Source of the DNA: Marinicella gelatinilytica
GTDB taxonomy: Bacteria; Pseudomonadota; Gammaproteobacteria; Xanthomonadales; Marinicellaceae
Assembly (NCBI RefSeq): GCF_026410405.1
Contig: NZ_JAPMLN010000005.1
Location: 62,001-126,000, forward strand
Length of the DNA stretch: 64,000 nt
Direction: 5' to 3'
A program made the position numbers and the translations under genes. Every line of letters begins with the position of its first letter. Within the stretch, counting starts at the first letter, position 1. The notes below the pieces were generated by a model. The model was not told the origin of the DNA. It saw nothing but the letters and a program-made list of their open reading frames with translations, and did not search any database. Below, piece after piece: positions 1-9,360 of this stretch.

Positions 1-1473
1 ATCAACCCGTTCACCGTTGATTAACACATCTAAGCGAATAAATGGTCCCGCTTCATAGTGGCTGAACTCGTATTCAAACGAGGCATAACCACGACTTACC
101 GATTTTAAACGGTCAAAGAAATCAAGCACCACTTCACTTAAAGGTAAATCAAACTTTAATTGTACCTGTCGACCTAAGTAAACCATATTTTTCTGAATAC
201 CGCGCTTTTCAATGCATAAAGTGATGACATTACCCACGTAATCCTGTGGTAGTAGGATATTGGCGCTGATTATCGGCTCCCGAATTTCTTCAAACATATC
301 CGGTAAATCAGCGGGGTTATCAAGCATCAACTTGCTACCGTCTTTTTTAACTAATTCATAAACAACCGTAGGCGCCGTGGTCACCAAATCCACATCAAAT
401 TCACGCTCAATTCGCTCTTGTACCACTTCCATATGAAGCATACCTAAAAACCCACAGCGAAAACCAAAACCCAAAGCGGTGGAAGATTCTGGTTCATACA
501 CCAGAGAGGCATCATTGAGTTGCAATTTCTCCAAGGCTTCACGCAAATCCTGATAATCATCTGCTGATGTTGGGAATAAACCTGCAAACACACGTGGTTG
601 AGACTTTTTAAAGCCTGCTAAGGGTTTAGCCGCTGAATTTTTTACGGTGGTAATGGTATCACCAACCGGTGCCCCATGTACGTCCTTAATGGACGCATTA
701 ACATAGCCCACTTCACCACACTCTAGACTGTCCTTAGGGGTTCTTTTGGGGTTAAATGTACCTAAACCATCAACCAATTGTTGGTCTTTAAGTGACATGA
801 TGACGATTTTATCTTTGACCTTTAATCGACCGTTAAAAACTCGCACCAAAGACACCACACCCAGATAATTATCAAACCAAGAATCAATAATCGAGGCTTG
901 TAACGGCGCTTCAGGGTCTCCTTTCGGCGCAGGAATACGTGCGGCAATCGCTTCTAACACCGTTTCAATACCTTGACCGGTCTTGGCAGATACCAACAGT
1001 GCATCAGAGGCATCAATACCAATCACATCTTCAATTTCGGACTTTACCCGTTCCACATCCGCAGATGGTAGATCAATTTTATTGATGACTGGGATGACTT
1101 CTAACCCCATATCCAAGGCTGTGTAACAATTGGCCACTGACTGGGCTTCAACGCCTTGGGCCGCATCCACCACCAATAAAGCCCCTTCACAAGCGGCTAA
1201 TGAGCGAGATACTTCATAAGAAAAATCGACATGACCCGGGGTATCAATGAGATTAAATTGATATTCTTGACCGTCATCGGCTTGATACTTTAAACGCACT
1301 GACTGTGACTTAATGGTAATACCACGTTCACGCTCAATGTCCATGCTGTCTAAAACTTGTTGATCCATTTCACGTTCGGTTAAACCACCACAAAACTGAA
1401 TAAAGCGGTCCGCCAGGGTCGATTTTCCGTGGTCAATATGCGCAATAATTGAAAAATTCCTTATATTTTTCAT
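1..1473 (-). CDS. lepA: Elongation factor 4 (LepA), C-terminus cut by window edge
   Basis: Ribosomal back-translocase GTPase that acts on stalled elongating ribosomes. The frame runs open from an ATG at 1471-1473 to the window edge, 491 codons of a family of about 600, so roughly the last 110 residues are missing. Translation begins [19 protein letters not shown], giving the G1 motif; the G3 motif DTPGHVDF follows near residue 75. LepA lies downstream of the mucD locus as in Pseudomonas, 312 bp away. lepB, its usual partner, would lie beyond the left edge. Confidence 0.95.
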   Translation of the reverse strand, partial: MKNIRNFSIIAHIDHGKSTLADRFIQFCGGLTEREMDQQVLDSMDIERERGITIKSQSVRLKYQADDGQEYQFNLIDTPGHVDFSYEVSRSLAACEGALLVVDAAQGVEAQSVANCYTALDMGLEVIPVINKIDLPSADVERVKSEIEDVIGIDASDALLVSAKTGQGIETVLEAIAARIPAPKGDPEAPLQASIIDSWFDNYLGVVSLVRVFNGRLKVKDKIVIMSLKDQQLVDGLGTFNPKRTPKDSLECGEVGYVNASIKDVHGAPVGDTITTVKNSAAKPLAGFKKSQPRVFAGLFPTSADDYQDLREALEKLQLNDASLVYEPESSTALGFGFRCGFLGMLHMEVVQERIEREFDVDLVTTAPTVVYELVKKDGSKLMLDNPADLPDMFEEIREPIISANILLPQDYVGNVITLCIEKRGIQKNMVYLGRQVQLKFDLPLSEVVLDFFDRLKSVSRGYASFEYEFSHYEAGPFIRLDVLINGERVD

Positions 1474-1785
1474 GGTGTGTTAATAGCCTCGCGTGATGAT
1501 TAAACCCAAATATCTTTATGTAAGTTATACAGCCATTTTGTCATAACTAAAACATCTGGAATGTTTTGCCCAGCTCTGCTGCCCGAAAAGAAAGACAGCA
1601 CAGAGAAGTGCTGTAGCAAACCATTCAGGTACAAACGCTCATTTCTCAAAAATTTCATTTGTTTATGATGTGTTTACTTGCAACGGCTTTCATACCGATG
1701 ACATGAAATATTTGGCTTAGATTCCCAGAAACAACAAATCCCATCGATTGCATGGGATTTGTTGTGTATTCTATACGCAATTGGG
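1474..1785. other. Intergenic region between mucD and lepA
   Basis: The 312 bp hold no credible gene. Two inverted repeats are visible: a 7-bp stem (ACAGCAC/GTGCTGT, loop AGAGAA) at 1595-1614 and the 14-bp stem at 1731-1765 listed separately. The part next to 1474 should contain the lepA promoter on the minus strand, but I cannot assign -10 and -35 boxes confidently. Confidence 0.6.
1731..1765 (-). terminator. Strong hairpin after mucD, terminator-like
   Basis: A perfect 14-bp stem (ACAACAAATCCCAT with its complement) and 7-nt loop lie 20 bp past the mucD stop. There is no U-tract on either side, so it may be a 3'-end stabiliser or a Rho-assisted stop instead of a classical intrinsic terminator. 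Confidence 0.55.
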
Positions 1786-3153
1786 TTAGCGTTCAATCAC
1801 AATAAAGCGATTTGCCGGTCCTTGCTTAACCAGTAGAACCAATGGTTGACCTTCTTTTAATGCATCAATCGCATCACTAAAATCGGACAAATCTTCAATG
1901 GGTTGCTTGTTCACTTCCTTAATGACATCACCCACCCGCAATTGCGCACGCTGTACTTCTCGGTCGCTGATATCACTGACGATGACACCTTTGTCTTCAC
2001 CGGTTCTATTTTTATCTTGTTCTGATAATTTACTCACCGAGAATCCAATACCGGCTTTAACAGAATCCGTATCATCAGTTTCTGAACCTGCGAGACTTTC
2101 ATCGAGGGCGTCTAATTCTGTGGTTAGACGTTTAGTTTTACCGTCTCTAAAAACTTCTAAGTTGACTTTGGTGTTGGGTTGAACCATGCCCACTAAAGGC
2201 GGCAAAGTATCAGCAGTAGAGATATCTTGACCATTAAATCGAATGATGACATCACCCACTTTGATACCGGCTTTAGCGGCTGCACTGCCTTCTGATACTT
2301 GATTGACTAAGGCACCTCTGGGTGTTTTCATCTCCATATAATCAGCCATTTTTTGGGTGACATTTTCGATACCAACACCTAATAATCCGCGCTTAACCAC
2401 GCCGTTTTTGCGTATTTGATCAGCCACATTCATGGCAATATCAATGGGAATAGAAAACGAAATCCCCATGTAACCACCGGTATTGGAGAATATCAGGGTG
2501 TTAATACCCACCACTTCACCATCCATATTAATTAACGGACCACCTGAGTTACCGCGATTAATGGGCACATCTGACTGAATATAGGGAATATATTGCTGGC
2601 CTCTGATATTACGTCCTTTGGCACTGACGATGCCTTTGGTCACTGAGTTTTCGAAACTCAACGGTGAACCAATCGCCATGACCCACTCACCAATCTCAAG
2701 GTCTGTAACCGAGCCAAATTTTAAGGTTGGTAAATTTTTCGCGTCCACTTTTAAAACAGCAACATCACTGGCTTCATCTTCACCAATTATTTCAGCTTCA
2801 AACTCACGGCGATCTCTCAAGGTTACGGTGATTTTATCTGCACCATCAACCACATGTCGATTGGTTAAAATATATCCATCAGCTGAAATAATAAAACCGG
2901 TACCACCGGACACGCGATCTCTGTTTGGCGGTGAACCGGGATTAGGAATACCAAAAAATCGGAATAATTCTTCATTGGGTATGTTTTGTTGGGATTGTGC
3001 GTTATCAGCGGCATTTTCTCGGGCTCTGATATTAACCACTGCCGGAGAAGATTGTTTTACCAAATCAGTAAAATCAGGCAAACCGGCGGCTAATAGGTTT
3101 GGCGTCAGAAATACCAAAATCAAACCAAATAAAGGTATTATTTTTTGTCTCAT
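1786..3153 (-). CDS. mucD: Periplasmic serine endoprotease, DegP/MucD family
   Basis: HtrA-type protease/chaperone that degrades misfolded envelope proteins. The 455 residues start with a signal peptide (about 1-23). The trypsin-like domain has the triad His100 (TNRHVVDG), Asp130 (ASDVAVLKV) and Ser203 (GNSGGPL). Two PDZ domains follow (about 255-345 and 365-450). Domain count and length match DegQ/MucD. It lies downstream of rpoE-rseA-rseC, which supports the name mucD and suggests sigma-E control. A possible separate promoter would lie in the 77 bp before it. The choice between the DegP, DegQ and MucD labels is by context. Confidence 0.92.
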   Translation of the reverse strand: MRQKIIPLFGLILVFLTPNLLAAGLPDFTDLVKQSSPAVVNIRARENAADNAQSQQNIPNEELFRFFGIPNPGSPPNRDRVSGGTGFIISADGYILTNRHVVDGADKITVTLRDRREFEAEIIGEDEASDVAVLKVDAKNLPTLKFGSVTDLEIGEWVMAIGSPLSFENSVTKGIVSAKGRNIRGQQYIPYIQSDVPINRGNSGGPLINMDGEVVGINTLIFSNTGGYMGISFSIPIDIAMNVADQIRKNGVVKRGLLGVGIENVTQKMADYMEMKTPRGALVNQVSEGSAAAKAGIKVGDVIIRFNGQDISTADTLPPLVGMVQPNTKVNLEVFRDGKTKRLTTELDALDESLAGSETDDTDSVKAGIGFSVSKLSEQDKNRTGEDKGVIVSDISDREVQRAQLRVGDVIKEVNKQPIEDLSDFSDAIDALKEGQPLVLLVKQGPANRFIVIER

Positions 3154-3230
3154 GTGTTTCTCCTTAGATAGTAAGTATTTGAATCTATAGACTGATTTTT
3201 AAAAGACAAGTGCCCATAAAGCACTCTCAT

Positions 3231-3701
3231 TTATAAAATAGTTACTTTTGGCAGGGTTACTGTTTTTGACTGGCGCTTCATTCGATAGCGAAACAAAATC
3301 CATATCAATGCCAAAACAAAACCTAAAAAAGCAAAAAGGTCCTGCGGTTGGTGCATTATGACAGCCAAAAAATGTCCACATATCATGGCAACAATAATGG
3401 CCAACAGAGGCACCACGTAAAACTGAAAACCACCGGCCAAAACGTCACTGTCCTGGATTTGCAAACCGACTTGCTGACCGACTTGGCGGCCGTGCGAGTC
3501 ATCTCCAAATAACAACTGACTGTTATTTAATTTAAGATTTGAATGGTTTTTGTATACGCGAAAACTATTTTCTTGAACAGAAAACAGTTTAAACAGCGGC
3601 CGGTGACACTGGCCCGTGCACCCCTGACAAGGTGATTGTTGAATAAGTTTTAAATCCACCCATTGTGGCGACTTCGCCACAATGGTGGCCCAACGTATCA
3701 T
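3231..3701 (-). CDS. rseC: RseC/MucC family sigma-E regulatory membrane protein
   Basis: Inner-membrane modulator of the sigma-E system, also linked to SoxR reduction in E. coli. The 156 residues have an N-terminal cysteine cluster CQGCTGQC (about 24-31), a short beta-rich region, two adjacent hydrophobic helices (about 90-112 and 118-136) and a basic C-terminus. Its ATG overlaps the rseA stop (TGATG), so the two are translationally coupled. In Pseudomonas a mucB/rseB gene separates these two genes; here there is no room for one. Confidence 0.85.
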   Translation of the reverse strand: MIRWATIVAKSPQWVDLKLIQQSPCQGCTGQCHRPLFKLFSVQENSFRVYKNHSNLKLNNSQLLFGDDSHGRQVGQQVGLQIQDSDVLAGGFQFYVVPLLAIIVAMICGHFLAVIMHQPQDLFAFLGFVLALIWILFRYRMKRQSKTVTLPKVTIL

Positions 3702-4300
3702 CAGTCCGTATAACGGTTATATTGATTCTGAATAGTTTGTTGAACCGGCAATGGATTCCCAACTTGTTGTACACGGTAGTATATCGGCACCACCGTTTGG
3801 GTGTTTTTGTCCATAATGTAATGTTGCACCTGTGGCGTTAAATCGGGATAGCGGGTGTAACGCTGTCTTTCCTCAACCCGTGCGGTGACGGCATTAGGCG
3901 GGTTAATCAATTGCTTTGCGGTTTTGGCATATTCGGGCACCATGACATCAAGGCCATTCGATGTGATGTCATTCTGATTAAATGACAACACAGCGATTAA
4001 TGCCACTGACGCAGCAATGGCTGATCCGGTGATGGCTTTTACCCAACTTCGATTTTGCTTTAATGTACGCGCTTCCGGTACTGATTCTCGTTGTAACTGC
4101 TGTACCACCCGACTCCCCAAATCAAGCATCAACGGCGCTTGGCCGTCTTGTTGCACAGCAGAACGCAAAATGTGGTAATGATTCCAGCTTTGTCGGAACT
4201 TATCATCATGGTTCATCCGCTTTAATAAAAAGCGACTGCAATCACGGGATAACTCACCATCCATTAATTCTGATATATTTTGTTTAGATTGATCTGACAT
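3701..4300 (-). CDS. rseA: Anti-sigma factor RseA/MucA-like
   Basis: Single-pass membrane anti-sigma factor that holds sigma-E until stress-induced proteolysis. The N-terminal domain (about 1-85) begins MSDQSKQNISELMDGELSRD, typical of RseA. One transmembrane helix (about 92-108, GSAIAASVALIAVLSF) is followed by a periplasmic tail of about 90 residues rich in Q, N, R and Y. The gene overlaps the end of rpoE by 17 bp and is followed without a gap by rseC. With no rseB adjacent, how the periplasmic tail is protected from the first protease is unclear. Confidence 0.88.
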   Translation of the reverse strand: MSDQSKQNISELMDGELSRDCSRFLLKRMNHDDKFRQSWNHYHILRSAVQQDGQAPLMLDLGSRVVQQLQRESVPEARTLKQNRSWVKAITGSAIAASVALIAVLSFNQNDITSNGLDVMVPEYAKTAKQLINPPNAVTARVEERQRYTRYPDLTPQVQHYIMDKNTQTVVPIYYRVQQVGNPLPVQQTIQNQYNRYTD

Positions 4301-4895
4301 GGTCTTTACTATTGTGCTCTCTGTCTAATAAGGGTCTTAGGGCTTGGTCAATGGCATCACGGGCCCGAAAAATCCGTGATCGAACAGTACCGATGGGACA
4401 TGCCATTTCTTCAGCAATCTCTTCATAACTCAAACCATCCACTTCTCGCAGAATAATCGCCGTTTTAAGGTCTTCCGGAAGTTGACTAATGGCCTTGGTC
4501 ATCACCTGTTCAAGTTCTCCACGGGCATAGACCGCATCCGGCGTATCTAAGTTCCGATGGTCTTCATTACTGCCAAATGATTCCGCTTCTTCATATTCTA
4601 ATTGGCTATTTTGGATGCGTCTTGATTTAGCAACCAAATGATTTTTGGCGGTATTGATGGCTATCCGATAGACCCATGTATAAAAAGAACTGTCACCGCG
4701 AAATCTTGGTAATGCACGAAAAACTTTAATAAACACTTCCTGTGCAACGTCTTCTATTTCACTGCGATCTTTCACTAATTTCGCAATGACATTAGCGACC
4801 CGTTGCTGGTAACGATTAACCAACATCTCAAAGGCTGGCATATGCCCTTGTTTGGCCTGTTCTACCAATTCTGCATCGAGGGTTTTTTCGGACAT
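4284..4895 (-). CDS. rpoE: ECF RNA polymerase sigma factor RpoE/AlgU
   Basis: Extracytoplasmic stress sigma factor. Region 2 contains RFRGDSSFYTWVYRIAINTAKN, here split as RFRGDSSFYTW and VYRIAINTAKN. Region 4 contains LREVDGLSYEEIA and GTVRSRIFRARDAI, all very close to E. coli RpoE. I chose the ATG at 4895 because MSEKTLDAELVEQ aligns with the E. coli start and because the predicted sigma-E promoter would put transcription start near 4925. An upstream in-frame ATG at 4919 adds eight residues and is possible from another promoter. The gene overlaps rseA. Confidence 0.93.
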   Translation of the reverse strand: MSEKTLDAELVEQAKQGHMPAFEMLVNRYQQRVANVIAKLVKDRSEIEDVAQEVFIKVFRALPRFRGDSSFYTWVYRIAINTAKNHLVAKSRRIQNSQLEYEEAESFGSNEDHRNLDTPDAVYARGELEQVMTKAISQLPEDLKTAIILREVDGLSYEEIAEEMACPIGTVRSRIFRARDAIDQALRPLLDREHNSKDHVRSI

Positions 4896-4931
4896 TTTTT
4901 TGTTATCGTCTTGCTTCATTCATGTGCCTGG

Positions 4932-4959
4932 TTGGACTCATTACTGTATGAATAAGTTC
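4932..4959 (-). promoter_or_regulatory. Predicted sigma-E (AlgU) autoregulatory promoter of rpoE
   Basis: On the minus strand GAACTT (4954-4959) is followed after exactly 16 bases by GTCCAA (4932-4937). This closely matches the sigma-E/AlgU consensus of GAACTT, a 16-17 base spacer and (G)TCTAA/TCTGA. It sits just upstream of rpoE, the usual place for the self-activating promoter. Transcription would start around 4925. Confidence 0.65.
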
Positions 4960-4966
4960 ATTATCT

Positions 4967-7510
4967 TTAATGATTTTTTAAGATTTGTGCCCGCTGATCA
5001 AGAATTTGCTCAATTTTGTTTGGTGGTAAAGGACGACAGAATAAATAACCTTGAAAATAATCACAGCCTTTATTGGTTAAATACTGACGTTGGCTTTCGG
5101 TTTCAACGCCCTCGGCCACAATTACATGCCCCACCCGCTTAGCCATATCTATGGTGGCATCCAGTATCGCTTCATCGTCAGGGCTTAAACCAATGTTTTT
5201 AACAAACACCTGGTCAATTTTAAGGGTTTTTGCTGGAATTTTACGCAAATAATCCAAAGTCGAATGGCCGGTACCAAAATCATCTATGGATAATGTACAT
5301 CCAAGTTCGACAATACGTTTAAACATAACAAGCGCATCTTTAACGCTTTTAAATTTCTCACTTTCAGTGATTTCAAAATCCAAATATTTTGGCTGGATAT
5401 CTGTTTGATTAATCACATAACGAATACGGTCAATTAAGCGATTGTCATTCAGCTGTATCGGGGACAAGTTGACTGACATGGTTAACGGCAACTGGTAATT
5501 AGTTTGCCATTTCTTTAAACAACGAGCGGCTTTTTCAATCACCAATAAACCAATTTTATGAATTAAGCCTGACTGTTCTGCCAGTGGAATAAACAAACCG
5601 GGACTGATAATACCCAATTCCGGGTGTTGCCACCTGACCAACGCTTCAAACCCAATAATATCTTCTGACTTAGCATCAATTTTGGGCTGATAATAGACTT
5701 CAATTTCATCCGAATCAATGGCGTTTTCTAAATTTTTTACCATCTCTTCGCTTTGTTTGGCTTGCTCTCCATCCAGCTCTATTCGGTAAATAGAATATTG
5801 ATTCTTGCCATTTAATTTAGCGTCATACAAAGCCACATCGGCATGCTTAATCAAAGAATTCACCATCTTTCCATGATCTGGATAGACAGCAATACCTAAA
5901 GATATGGTCAGCTTGATTTCACTGCCGTCATCTAAAATAACGGGCTGGGCCACTGATTTTAGAATATCGTTAGCGACTTTTTTAATGGTATCCAAATCCA
6001 CATGACGATTCAGTAACATTAAAAACTCATCACCGGCATAACGGGCTGCCACCCCATAACCCTGAACATGCTCATTGAGAATATTTGCCACATTAACCAG
6101 AACCTGATCACCGACATCATGACCCAAAGAATCATTAATTACTTTAAATCGATCTAAATCCAAAAAGATTACTGCCAGTGACTGCTTGGTCCTCGCCGCT
6201 TGTTCAATGGACTTCTCTATATGCTTAATAATATATCGACGATTTAATAAATTGGTCAATACATCATATTGGCTTTCTGACTCATGCGAGTGCTTTAATA
6301 ATTTGAAAGCCATACTTGCACGGTAATGTTCAACTAATTTACTGAATAATAATTTTAACTGGTTCCAACGCTCATAGGTTCGTGATCCACCTAACACCAA
6401 TATGGCCTGGTGTTGTTTATTGACACGACAGTTGAAAACCATAATCGACTGAACATTGTTGGCGGTGATAAAATCATCAGCCGGAATATGCTTACTCGCA
6501 TCTTCATGTAATGACAGTATGGACATACTTTTCAGCTTTCTGAATATAAAATCATGGCGACTTTCAACAAAATGCTTGGCTTGATTTCCGGTTGAATGAT
6601 CAAATATGATTTTATTGTAACGTTCACCTTTGGTTTTTGTGAGCATAAAACAAAAATCAAATCCGGCCCAAGTGATGATTTGCTTTAATAATTCCTCAGA
6701 ACGCTTGGACACAAAGTCGATGGCTTTAATTTTATCTAAGAAATACAGCATTTTTTGTCTAAACACATGATCACTTTGGTCATGCAGTTCAAGCAAATAA
6801 TAAGGTACACCATTAAAACTGAGATAAAATGCGCACAATTTTACCGGAAATGACTGCGCATTAATTGACCACCTCGATTGAATTTCTAAACGGCCTGTTT
6901 CGTTTAAGTGGGACTGATATTGGTTTGTTTTTTTCTGTTGTTCTTGTGCCAGATACTGCGACCATTTTTGGCCGACAATTTTGTCCTTATAAATATTAAA
7001 TTGCTTTAAGAAAGATTCATTAACCTGCACAATTTTATGGCTTTTAGCGTGCACTAAAATTAATGGAATACTGCCGGCCTGAAACGCGCCGTTTATATAA
7101 CTGTCCAGCTCACTGTCAGTGTGCGGCTCTGCCAATAATAATTCCGTGGCAGGCACCAGTTGATTAGCACTAAGCGGTGAATAGACCAATTTAGCCGCCC
7201 AACGTTTAATTTGTTGATACTCTGTGAAATTGAATCGAACATCGTCACTCACCAAGCCAATGATTTTCAACTCAGGATATTGATGACGCAACTGTTCTAA
7301 TTGTTGTGTACTTTTAATCCATTGGCTCGATACCTCCACGGCCAAAACATCGATGGCGGCATTAACTGATGCCAACAACTCCATCATTTGGTGTAAATCA
7401 CTGGCTGTGAGAATTTTCTCAACATTAAGCGCATCAAAAAAATTAAAGAATTTCAGCCTATCCTGCTTATCTGAACAGGCAATGACAATGCGTCTATTAA
7501 GTGAGCTCAT
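4967..7510 (-). CDS. PAS/GGDEF/EAL cyclic-di-GMP turnover protein
   Basis: Dual-domain c-di-GMP enzyme without transmembrane segments. Domains: a receiver-like N-terminal region without a clear phospho-acceptor (1-125), PAS (about 145-245), a GAF-like region (about 260-400), GGDEF (about 415-575, active motif AGDEF, no RxxD inhibitory site at the usual place) and EAL (about 585-840). The EAL domain has FEALVRW, NLSP, EITESE, DDFGTG and EGVET, so the phosphodiesterase looks intact. The ATG at 7510 is preferred over a GTG at 7516 because GGTGAG sits about 6 nt before it. It overlaps the preceding unknown gene and follows pilZ, suggesting a role in pilus control. Confidence 0.88.
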   Translation of the reverse strand: MSSLNRRIVIACSDKQDRLKFFNFFDALNVEKILTASDLHQMMELLASVNAAIDVLAVEVSSQWIKSTQQLEQLRHQYPELKIIGLVSDDVRFNFTEYQQIKRWAAKLVYSPLSANQLVPATELLLAEPHTDSELDSYINGAFQAGSIPLILVHAKSHKIVQVNESFLKQFNIYKDKIVGQKWSQYLAQEQQKKTNQYQSHLNETGRLEIQSRWSINAQSFPVKLCAFYLSFNGVPYYLLELHDQSDHVFRQKMLYFLDKIKAIDFVSKRSEELLKQIITWAGFDFCFMLTKTKGERYNKIIFDHSTGNQAKHFVESRHDFIFRKLKSMSILSLHEDASKHIPADDFITANNVQSIMVFNCRVNKQHQAILVLGGSRTYERWNQLKLLFSKLVEHYRASMAFKLLKHSHESESQYDVLTNLLNRRYIIKHIEKSIEQAARTKQSLAVIFLDLDRFKVINDSLGHDVGDQVLVNVANILNEHVQGYGVAARYAGDEFLMLLNRHVDLDTIKKVANDILKSVAQPVILDDGSEIKLTISLGIAVYPDHGKMVNSLIKHADVALYDAKLNGKNQYSIYRIELDGEQAKQSEEMVKNLENAIDSDEIEVYYQPKIDAKSEDIIGFEALVRWQHPELGIISPGLFIPLAEQSGLIHKIGLLVIEKAARCLKKWQTNYQLPLTMSVNLSPIQLNDNRLIDRIRYVINQTDIQPKYLDFEITESEKFKSVKDALVMFKRIVELGCTLSIDDFGTGHSTLDYLRKIPAKTLKIDQVFVKNIGLSPDDEAILDATIDMAKRVGHVIVAEGVETESQRQYLTNKGCDYFQGYLFCRPLPPNKIEQILDQRAQILKNH

Positions 7511-7991
7511 CAGCACTCACCCAGCGGCCATCACGTAGCACGAAGTTACCATCAAGGCCGGTATCAAAAGTCACTTTATGGGCTTTGTCCTGGAAAAAGG
7601 AATGGTTTTTGTCATGGGGCAATATAAATAAAAACTTCACCGGATGTATTGACTCCAGTTTATTTTCATTAAAAAATATTTTACATTGTAACCAACTTTC
7701 TTTATCCAAAACCGGAAACACAAACACTGAAAAATGTTTACGCGCTAATGCAAACTTTACAGCATCTTTAAATTGGTTCGTTCTTGGTGGCGGCGGCTCT
7801 GAACTTTTAATATTCACTAATCCACGCGTATTTTCCCAGACATAAACCGCCCAACCGGTTTTAAGGGTGATGGATTTCAAACTATTGTTGAGGCCATTAA
7901 TGTTATTTTTTTGTACGTATAATACTTGATCAGTTTGTCGAATTTCTTCTTCAAGACGGGATAACTCATGACCGTTTAATAAATCAGTCAT
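7497..7991 (-). CDS. Unknown 164-residue protein between pilZ and a GGDEF/EAL gene
   Basis: I do not recognise a family. The product is cytoplasmic in appearance, with no signal peptide or membrane helix. A polar helical start (LSRLEEEIRQTDQVLYVQKN) is followed by alternating hydrophobic strands and a proline run SEPPPPRTNQ near residue 65. The gene is 7 bp after pilZ and overlaps the start of the GGDEF/EAL gene by 14 bp, so the three are probably translated from one message. That arrangement suggests a partner for c-di-GMP signalling or pilus control, but this is inference from position only. Confidence 0.7.
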   Translation of the reverse strand: MTDLLNGHELSRLEEEIRQTDQVLYVQKNNINGLNNSLKSITLKTGWAVYVWENTRGLVNIKSSEPPPPRTNQFKDAVKFALARKHFSVFVFPVLDKESWLQCKIFFNENKLESIHPVKFLFILPHDKNHSFFQDKAHKVTFDTGLDGNFVLRDGRWVSADELT

Positions 7992-7998
7992 TTCACCA

Positions 7999-8355
7999 TC
8001 ACAGCGTTAAGGATGCGATATCTTGCCCATTATAAGGCGCTAATATGCTGTGAATTTTAGTTTTTATGGTATCCATATCGCTGTTGTCATTGAACTGAAT
8101 ACCGATGCCTTGATCGCGGGAACCTTGTGCTCCTTTAGGTGTTAACCAAACAACCTTACCAGTGACCGGCATACGCTCGTCATCATCTAAAGTCAAAATC
8201 AGAAACACTTCATCACCCATTTGATAATTTTTATTGGTTTTAACAAACAAACCGCCATTATCGATAAAAGGCATGTAGTGTTGATGTAATTGCGCGGCAC
8301 CCTGGATATTAAGTGACAATATGCCTTTTTTGGCCATACCGGCTGAAAATGCCAT
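7999..8355 (-). CDS. pilZ: PilZ-domain type IV pilus assembly protein
   Basis: Short (118 residues) single PilZ domain. The holB-pilZ order is that of Pseudomonas aeruginosa, where PilZ is needed for pilus assembly and acts with the PilB ATPase and FimX. Visible features are NNGGLFVKT-like strand NGGLFVKTNKNY (about 33-44), KVVWLTPKGAQ and QGIGIQF. The RxxxR c-di-GMP-binding arginines typical of binding PilZ domains are not seen, as in PilZ proper. An AGAGG sequence supports the ATG at 8355. pilB lies in the same window at 58.2 kb. Confidence 0.88.
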   Translation of the reverse strand: MAFSAGMAKKGILSLNIQGAAQLHQHYMPFIDNGGLFVKTNKNYQMGDEVFLILTLDDDERMPVTGKVVWLTPKGAQGSRDQGIGIQFNDNSDMDTIKTKIHSILAPYNGQDIASLTL

Positions 8356-8400
8356 AATTGCTAACCTCTGTGTGTGTAAAACATTCCAAAAATTGGCGGT

Positions 8401-9360
8401 TTATTTAACTTCGACTAACATCGATTCAATTAATAACCGCGTCTTGGTTTGGTTATTTAAGTTTACCATAATCGTATTAATTAATTGGCAAATTTTTAAT
8501 ATCAAGTCTTCGGGTTTGGATTGCGATTGTAACCATTGTTGCATCGCATGTGGCCATGCCAGTTTCATATCATCACCACCATATTTAGCCTTAATCCAGT
8601 GTAAGAAAATTGCTTGCAACAGTTGCCATTGTTGGCTGTCCACATTTTGCTCAAGGTAATTAGATACCATCACCAAAGACTTTTGATCTGTTAAATACGC
8701 CAATAATTCATTTAAATGTGACTCAATTTGTGAAGCCATATCTTCCTGAGCCATAGCTGCCACCAACAAGGGACGTCCCGGACTGATTGCTAATAACTGC
8801 GCTATTTGTTGTGATGGTACATTTGAAATACGTTGCTGTAACCATTGTTTGACGACGTCATACTGAGAAGCATCACATGTCAGTCTTAACTGCACACAAC
8901 GAGATCGAATGGTCGGCAACAAATGATGCATGCGGTCGGTTTCTAAAATCAGAAGGCTGCCAGCAGGCGGCTCCTCCAATACTTTAAGCAGCGCATTGGC
9001 CGCAGCCAGGTTCATTTTATCAGCCTGTTTAATAACAGCAACTTTATGGGGTGCACTGTGAGCAGTGGCGGTAAAAAAGCCAACCAGTGATCGAATTGCA
9101 GCCACTTTAATTAGGTTCTTTTCTGCTTCTACCGACATCAAATCCGGATGCTGACCGGACGCGAAAATACGACAACTCTGACACGCGCCACACGGTTCAG
9201 GTTGCGGTTTGCGGCACAGTAACTCAGCCACAATGGCTTGGCTCATAATCGTCTTACCAATGCCCTCAAGACCATGAATAATCATCGCTTGAGGTTGTCG
9301 GCCGTCAGCCAGTTGTTTATGCCAATGATCCAAAGCCGGCTGTAACCACGGGTAAATCAT
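8401..9360 (-). CDS. holB: DNA polymerase III delta-prime subunit
   Basis: Clamp-loader subunit of the replicative polymerase. The AAA+ fold begins MIYPWLQPALDHW; a P-loop-like GLEGIGKT is near residue 32, and a zinc motif with four cysteines (CRKPQPEPCGACQSC) is around 50-64. The sensor-1 region contains NALLKVLEEPP. The ATG at 9360 is chosen over a TTG at 9372 because GGATG precedes it and because it then overlaps the tmk stop as ATGA. It is 319 residues long, normal for the family. Confidence 0.93.
   Translation of the reverse strand: MIYPWLQPALDHWHKQLADGRQPQAMIIHGLEGIGKTIMSQAIVAELLCRKPQPEPCGACQSCRIFASGQHPDLMSVEAEKNLIKVAAIRSLVGFFTATAHSAPHKVAVIKQADKMNLAAANALLKVLEEPPAGSLLILETDRMHHLLPTIRSRCVQLRLTCDASQYDVVKQWLQQRISNVPSQQIAQLLAISPGRPLLVAAMAQEDMASQIESHLNELLAYLTDQKSLVMVSNYLEQNVDSQQWQLLQAIFLHWIKAKYGGDDMKLAWPHAMQQWLQSQSKPEDLILKICQLINTIMVNLNNQTKTRLLIESMLVEVK

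Noticed and set aside
2618-3190. 190-codon open frame on plus opposite mucD
   Set aside because: It lies wholly antisense to a well-supported gene, has no recognisable motif, and its serine/proline-rich composition is typical of a shadow frame.
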